A stretch of 64,000 bases of DNA from NCBI RefSeq assembly GCF_050379415.1, contig NZ_JBNRLS010000002.1, positions 310,001 to 374,000 on the forward strand. The letters are read 5' to 3'. Source of the stretch: Marinobacter sp050379415 (GTDB lineage: Bacteria; Pseudomonadota; Gammaproteobacteria; Pseudomonadales; Oleiphilaceae). Below are positions 60,110 to 64,000 of the stretch, one piece after another (within the stretch, counting starts at the first letter, position 1; each line of letters starts with the position of its first letter). A program made the position numbers and the translations under genes. The notes under the pieces are model-generated. The model worked only from the letters and a program-made list of their open reading frames with translations, did not search any database and was not told where the DNA came from.

Positions 60110-62319
60110 TGGAACTTCCCGATCCTCTCGCCCCGCTTGGCCAGTTCCGGCAATTTATCGGTTTTCGGCTGCAACCCGACCCGAAGCGGGCCGGCAAAAT
60201 GTTGAAAAAGCCCGTTGATATACGGACAGGCCAAACGCACAACCCGCACGACCCGGCAATCTGGCAGGATTTCCGAACCGTCTCGGATGCTGTAGCCGCA
60301 GGAACCGCGCACGGCGTGGGCTTCGTTTTCACACCAGATTGCGGCCTGTGGTTTCTGGACATAGACGACGCGTTGCAGTGCGGTAAGTGGTCGCCACTGT
60401 CGCAACAGCTGTTAAACCTGACGGCTGGCGCGGCTATCGAAGTAAGCCAAAGCGGGACCGGTCTACACGTTATCGGTTCTGGACGCGTCCCGCCGCACAG
60501 CTGCAAAAATACCGCCCTGAACCTGGAGCTATACACAGCGGACCGGTTCGTAGCCCTTACCGGCAAACAATGCAGCGGAAACGCGGCGCACGACTGCAGC
60601 GCGGCTATGGCTCAAATTGTGGCCGACTATTTCCCGCCTGATGCGTCCGGACCGTCCGACGGCTGGACCGATGAACCCTGCCCCGGATGGGACGGCCACA
60701 CGGACGACGGCGAACTACTGCGCCACGCGTGCAAGTCTGGCAGCGCCGCCAGTGCGTTCGGCAACCGTGCCAGTTTTGCTGATTTGTTTGAGGGCCGGGA
60801 GGACGCATTAGCCACGGCGTATCCTGACGACTCCGGCACACGCGCCTACGATGCCAGTAGCGCCGACGCGGCCCTTGCGCAGCATCTGGCGTTCTGGACC
60901 GGCAAGGACTGCGAACGGATACAGCGCCTTATGCTGCTATCAGGCCTCAAGCGGGATAAATGGGACCGGGCCGATTACTTGCCCCGTACCATCGTTGCCG
61001 CCTGTAACCGTTGCACGGACGTACACCAGCGAAAGACCCCGGCAACAACCGAGACGATCCCCGGCGGCGATCTGGATACATTGCCAGCCGACGGTAAGGG
61101 CAACACAGTGCGCGAAGTGGCGGTACTGCTCCGAGCGAACGGATTGCCCGTTGCTTACGATGAGTTCCAGCAGCGCATTATGCTGGTAAGCGCCCCGCAG
61201 TGGCCCAGCGAGCAAGAATACCCCCGCGCCTGGACGGATCGGGACACAATCGAGTGTCTGGCGTTTCTGCAGCAACACGGCTACAAACCGACGCGGGAAG
61301 CCGTGTTCGATGCGGTTACGCTTTACGCGGGCCGCAACAGCCAGCACCCGGTTAGAACCTACCTCAACGGCCTGAAATGGGACGGCCTGCCCCGGCTGGA
61401 TTCGTGGCTGTCCGATTATCTCGGAGCCGCCCCCTCTGAATACCATGCCGTTATTGGTGCAAAGTTCCTCATTGCCGCCGTTGCTCGCATTATGCAGCCC
61501 GGCTGTAAGGTGGACACGGTTCTGGTGTTCGAGGGAGCGCAAGGCATCGGGAAATCAACCACGGCATCGATACTCGCGGGCGACTGGTTCACCGACGAAC
61601 TGCCGGACGTTGGCAGCAAGGACGCGGCCCTGCAATTACACGGCGCGTGGATCGTGGAGATTGCCGAGCTTGATGCCATCAACCGTTCGGAGCTATCCAC
61701 GGTGAAGAAGTTTATCAGCCGCCACACCGACCGATACCGACCTCCATACGGACGGATTACCCAGGACGTGCCGCGCCAGTGCGTTTTCATCGGAACCAGC
61801 AACGAAAGCCAGTACCTCAAGGACTCAACCGGTAACCGTCGATTCTGGCCGGTGAAGTGCAACCGCGTAGACGTTGCGGCAATCCGGCGTGACCGTGACC
61901 AACTATGGGCCGAAGCGCTCCAGCGGTTCAGGCAGGGCGAAAACTGGTGGCTGACTGCCGACCAAGAACGAGTCCTGGCAGAACCAGCACAGCAGCAACG
62001 GAAGGAATCAGACCCGTGGCTGCACACGATTTCCAGGTGGATCACTGACCGTCAAATCGCCGAAACGACGACTGCCAAAGTAGCAAGCGAAGCCCTGTTT
62101 TTATCTTCCGAAAAACTGAACTCCGGTAATTCACGGCGAATTGCTAACTGTCTGCGTGAACTGGGGTGGAGCGACGAGGGAACCAAAAAACGGTTTGAAG
62201 GCAGTCTTCACCCGGTACGGGTATTTGTGCCGGTGGCGGCCACAAGTGACGAACCAGTAGCGGCACACAGTGGGACGGGTATTGGCACACGTACCGCTGC
62301 TGACATTTTTGTGCCGTAG
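60106..62319 (+). CDS. Primase-helicase with VirE (VapE) domain
   Basis: The 737-residue protein has two parts. At the N-terminus, residues 70-150 resemble a primase-polymerase fold, with acidic residues in LWFLDIDDA and later SQSGTGLHVIGSG. At the C-terminus, from about 420, is a VirE/VapE ATPase: Walker A is FEGAQGIGKSTTASIL (about 477-485) and Walker B-like IVEIAELDAIN, then PRQCVFIGTSN and STGNRRFWPVKC. It probably opens and primes the origin that follows. The start overlaps the upstream stop by four bases. Confidence 0.88.
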   Translation: MMELPDPLAPLGQFRQFIGFRLQPDPKRAGKMLKKPVDIRTGQTHNPHDPAIWQDFRTVSDAVAAGTAHGVGFVFTPDCGLWFLDIDDALQCGKWSPLSQQLLNLTAGAAIEVSQSGTGLHVIGSGRVPPHSCKNTALNLELYTADRFVALTGKQCSGNAAHDCSAAMAQIVADYFPPDASGPSDGWTDEPCPGWDGHTDDGELLRHACKSGSAASAFGNRASFADLFEGREDALATAYPDDSGTRAYDASSADAALAQHLAFWTGKDCERIQRLMLLSGLKRDKWDRADYLPRTIVAACNRCTDVHQRKTPATTETIPGGDLDTLPADGKGNTVREVAVLLRANGLPVAYDEFQQRIMLVSAPQWPSEQEYPRAWTDRDTIECLAFLQQHGYKPTREAVFDAVTLYAGRNSQHPVRTYLNGLKWDGLPRLDSWLSDYLGAAPSEYHAVIGAKFLIAAVARIMQPGCKVDTVLVFEGAQGIGKSTTASILAGDWFTDELPDVGSKDAALQLHGAWIVEIAELDAINRSELSTVKKFISRHTDRYRPPYGRITQDVPRQCVFIGTSNESQYLKDSTGNRRFWPVKCNRVDVAAIRRDRDQLWAEALQRFRQGENWWLTADQERVLAEPAQQQRKESDPWLHTISRWITDRQIAETTTAKVASEALFLSSEKLNSGNSRRIANCLRELGWSDEGTKKRFEGSLHPVRVFVPVAATSDEPVAAHSGTGIGTRTAADIFVP

Positions 62320-62501
62320 CTGTGCCAACGAAACGGAGCGACCGGCACGGGAAAAACTCAATAAAATCAATGACTGTTCCGATGTGCCGATAGTGCCGAT
62401 GATATGTATTTAAAGAAAGGAAAGGCGCGGAACTGTAGGGCATATACAGGAATACAGTACACGGGGGAAAGGTAGGCAGAGTAATCGGCACTATCGGCAC
62501 A
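62226..62501. other. Candidate replication origin with iterons
   Basis: TGTGCC or its complement GGCACA occurs at 62226, 62262, 62284, 62310, 62321, 62383 and 62496, with related GTGCC/GGCAC copies at 62343, 62393 and 62487. An 18-base element TGTGCCGATAGTGCCGAT (62383-62400) has its exact inverted copy at 62484-62501. Between the two copies is an AT-rich stretch (ATGTATTTAAAGAAAGGAA, about 62403-62423). Placed just after the primase gene, this is the layout expected for a satellite origin. The first repeats lie inside the primase coding region. Confidence 0.6.
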
Positions 62502-62540
62502 CCGGCTCAAAGCTGTGAAAACCAACGGGAGCAACGAACC

Positions 62541-62765
62541 ATGAAAAGCAATCAGGAACTGACCGCAGCATCTGCTGCACTGACGCAAAACGCGCTGGAG
62601 CTGTCCGACGACGTGGCCGAAGCGGCAACTCTGTTACTGGCGTCCGCATATAACCTTGTCGTCGCACGGTACGGACACGAACAGGCTGAAATCTGGCTAA
62701 AGGCACAGGCCCAACTGAAGCCGCTGGACCCGCCGCCGCCCTGCCCCGGTAAAGGGCTGCATTGA
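62541..62765 (+). CDS. Small hypothetical element protein
   Basis: The 74-residue protein has GGGAG upstream of its ATG. The N-terminal two thirds are helical (ELSDDVAEAATLLLASAYNL) and the C-terminus is proline-rich (LDPPPPCPGKG). It lies between the candidate origin and the terminase gene. No function can be proposed. Confidence 0.6.
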   Translation: MKSNQELTAASAALTQNALELSDDVAEAATLLLASAYNLVVARYGHEQAEIWLKAQAQLKPLDPPPPCPGKGLH

Positions 62766-62898
62766 TGACGTGAACGACGCGACTGTGCCGCTCAGAAAGC
62801 CCCGGGGGAGGTGAAAAAGTCGATTGCATGTTCTTTGGGGCCGGTGCGGGTAACCGCGCTTTTACGGCCACGTTTCAAAATTCACGGAGGGCATAACG

Positions 62899-63273
62899 AT
62901 GCCAAGACCACGAAAACCCGCAAAGATTCAGGAAATAAGCGCCTGGAAGAAAAACCCGCAACGCCGCCGGGAAGAATTTGAGCCTGTGGACGATATAGGA
63001 CCGGCCCCGGATTCCCTAACTGTGGAGTTTGAAATCTGGGAGGAAATAGCAGGCATGGTTCCGCCTGGCGTTCTAGGATCGTCGGATCGAATCGCTCTTG
63101 AAGCGCTATGTCGCCTGATATTTAAGATGCGGTACGACTTCGACAACATGAGCGCAGCCCAGCTGGGACGCCTTGAAAACCTGCTGGGCAAATTTGGACT
63201 GACACCGTCAGACCGGTCCCGGGTAATGCTGCGACAAAACGAAAAACCAAAGAACCCATTTGACGGAATGTAG
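62899..63273 (+). CDS. terS: Phage terminase small subunit, P27 family-like
   Basis: The 124-residue protein begins MPRPRKPAKIQEISAWKKNP, as P27-type terminases do, then PGVLGSSDRIALEALCRLIF, and ends with KFGLTPSDRSRVMLRQNEK, the family's C-terminal motif. GGAGG lies just before the ATG. It should recognise packaging sites on the element DNA. No large subunit follows in the window; instead a capsid gene comes next. Confidence 0.82.
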   Translation: MPRPRKPAKIQEISAWKKNPQRRREEFEPVDDIGPAPDSLTVEFEIWEEIAGMVPPGVLGSSDRIALEALCRLIFKMRYDFDNMSAAQLGRLENLLGKFGLTPSDRSRVMLRQNEKPKNPFDGM

Positions 63274-63350
63274 CGACCACTATTGTCACAAAAAGCAATA
63301 ATATCAATTACTTGCATTATTTTTCTAAAGTCGTAGAGTGAAAAATAACC

Positions 63351-63485
63351 GGCGTTGATTCATGGACGCCAGCCGTTAGCCGGGTGAGCCGGTGAAGCGG
63401 AGACTCTATGCCTTGGTGAGCAAGGCCAGAGCAGGACCAAGAGGCTGTCTGCGTGATGCTTGCAGTACTTCAAGAGGTTCATCAC
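63351..63485 (+). ncRNA. Candidate structured RNA leader before the capsid gene
   Basis: Four hairpins can be drawn in a row: GGCGT/ACGCC (63351-63370); CCGG/CCGG with loop GTGAG (63380-63392), with flanking CCG and CGG; GCCTTG/CAAGGC with the same loop GTGAG (63410-63426), closed by CTCT/AGAG; and GTGATG/CATCAC (63453-63485) with inner CTTG/CAAG. The last holds an AGAGG that would serve the short reading frame at 63486. I do not recognise a known RNA class. Confidence 0.5.
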
Positions 63486-63518
63486 ATGAAACGAACCCAT
63501 TTTTGTGTGAATTACTGA
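63486..63518 (+). CDS. Possible 10-codon leader peptide
   Basis: An ATG follows AGAGG (63474-63478) at a normal distance. The reading frame encodes MKRTHFCVNY and stops 11 bases before the capsid start. Its binding site lies in the hairpin at 63453-63485, so translation may be gated by folding. It could couple capsid translation, or be chance. Confidence 0.35.
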   Translation: MKRTHFCVNY

Positions 63519-63529
63519 GGTACTGAAAC

Positions 63530-64000
63530 ATGGACTACATGGCTGAAGAAGTGAAGAAAGCCCTTGCCGACCTGGAAACGGATCTGGGCAAGCGCTTTGA
63601 AAAGATCGACGACCTGGACGAGCAAGTGACCGGCATTAAGCACGACATGACCGAGCTTTTCCAGAAAGGTACGAAATCCCCTGCGCCTGCCAGCCACAAG
63701 TCTGGCGGATCTATCCGGGAAGCCCTAACTAAGTCCCCCGGCCTGGAACGGATGAGGAAGGAAAACAGCAAGAATTCCGACCCCATCGACCTCGGCCTGT
63801 CCATCAAAGCACTGACAAGCCTGCAAGGTTCCGGCGGCTCCCCCGCAGAAGGTATCGACGTTCTGCCAGAGCGTGAAGGCGGCCTATACGGCTACGCTAT
63901 GCGCCCGCTGTCTCTGTTGGACGTGCTGCCAATCCGGCCGATTTCGTCCAATGCGTTGACCTTCACCCGCATGGTCAACTTCGTGAACGCTGCGGCTGGC
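63530..64000 (+). CDS. HK97-type major capsid protein, N-terminal part
   Basis: The frame is open from ATG 63530 to the right edge, about 157 residues. A second ATG is at 63539. The first 60 residues form a coiled-coil scaffold-like (delta) region (EEVKKALADLETDLGKRFEK). After a charged linker the HK97 fold starts, with SIKALTSLQGSGGSPAEGID and PLSLLDVLPIRPISSNALTF. Such proteins carry their own scaffold and are cut by a prohead protease. The presence of a capsid gene in so small an element is what suggests a capsid-forming satellite. Confidence 0.82.
   Translation, partial: MDYMAEEVKKALADLETDLGKRFEKIDDLDEQVTGIKHDMTELFQKGTKSPAPASHKSGGSIREALTKSPGLERMRKENSKNSDPIDLGLSIKALTSLQGSGGSPAEGIDVLPEREGGLYGYAMRPLSLLDVLPIRPISSNALTFTRMVNFVNAAAG

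Larger units (their letters stand above)
57293..64000. mobile_element. Integrated phage satellite-like element (left part)
   Basis: The left end is the tRNA-Leu attachment copy, followed by a tyrosine integrase reading inward. Then come a HTH-bearing unknown, an AlpA-like regulator, a HEAGH protein, a VirE-type primase, an iteron-like origin, a small terminase and an HK97-type capsid gene. Only about 6 kb separate integrase from capsid, with no CI/Cro, recombination or lysis genes. That compact order matches capsid-forming phage-inducible chromosomal islands. The right end is outside the window, so the class and size remain inference. Confidence 0.8.

Noticed and set aside
62770..62898. A further small gene between the 74-residue protein and terS
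   Set aside because: Short GTG-started frames exist but either stop after 13 codons or run into terS in another frame, with no motif support.
1..64000. CRISPR arrays, insertion sequences or rRNA genes
   Set aside because: No regularly spaced repeats, transposase motifs or rRNA-like sequence were seen. The only mobile element is the tRNA-Leu integrated one.

Overview
The window looks like a chromosomal segment of a marine, respiratory gammaproteobacterium. The gene mix (Sox thiosulfate oxidation, an Mrp-type antiporter, TrkH, glycogen metabolism, a selenium locus) and the protein style recall Marinobacter or a relative, but this is an inference from content; no rRNA or housekeeping marker is present to fix the genus. 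The last 6.7 kb are a mobile element that runs off the right edge.

Layout. (1) 1-6820, minus strand: a tightly overlapping Mrp/Mnh-like cation/proton antiporter operon (mnhE-F-G-DUF4040-B-C and three large proton-channel-type subunits, the last cut by the window edge). (2) 7029-8813: a small c-type cytochrome, a 50-residue DUF1127-like gene and a secreted DUF5602-like protein behind a hairpin-rich leader. (3) 8817-19176: a lithotrophic sulfur locus, soxC-D-X-Y-Z-A-K-B on the minus strand followed by DsrE-like, HbpS/GlcG-like, DsbG-like and metallo-beta-lactamase-fold (MBL) genes. A second MBL gene is divergent, behind a candidate FNR/Anr box. (4) 19186-22597: retropepsin-like protease, AcpH-like phosphodiesterase, outer-membrane barrel, TrkH. 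(5) 22616-37023: a glycogen/maltodextrin locus with two alpha-glucan phosphorylases, MalQ, a GH57 enzyme and GlgC facing divergently transcribed GlgB-GlgA-GlgP. (6) 37020-44786: acyltransferase, RecQ, thioesterase-like protein, a solute-binding-like protein, a GNAT-nitrilase fusion, PilZ and a phasin/histone-like protein. (7) 44786-51194: a compact selenium locus with a flavoprotein-SelD fusion, a SenB-type selenosugar synthase in tail-to-tail overlap, and a PhnD/C/E-type ABC importer of the kind predicted to carry selenium oxyanions. (8) 51321-57280: ABC-2 exporter, DUF192, enoyl-CoA hydratase, nucleoside deoxyribosyltransferase-like protein and an EamA transporter.

(9) 57293-64000: an element integrated in a leucine tRNA gene. 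Only the 3' half of the tRNA is left at this junction. The order is integrase, HTH-bearing unknown, AlpA-like regulator, HEAGH metallopeptidase-like protein, VirE-type primase-helicase, iteron-like candidate origin, P27-type small terminase, structured leader, HK97-type capsid. With only about 6 kb from integrase to capsid and no visible repressor or lysis genes, it resembles a capsid-forming phage-inducible chromosomal island (satellite) more than an ordinary prophage.

The most interesting signals are this satellite with its candidate origin and its GTGAG-loop hairpins before the capsid gene, the selenium locus that has SenB and SelD but no SenA in view, and an MBL protein beside sox that has lost its HxHxDH metal motif.
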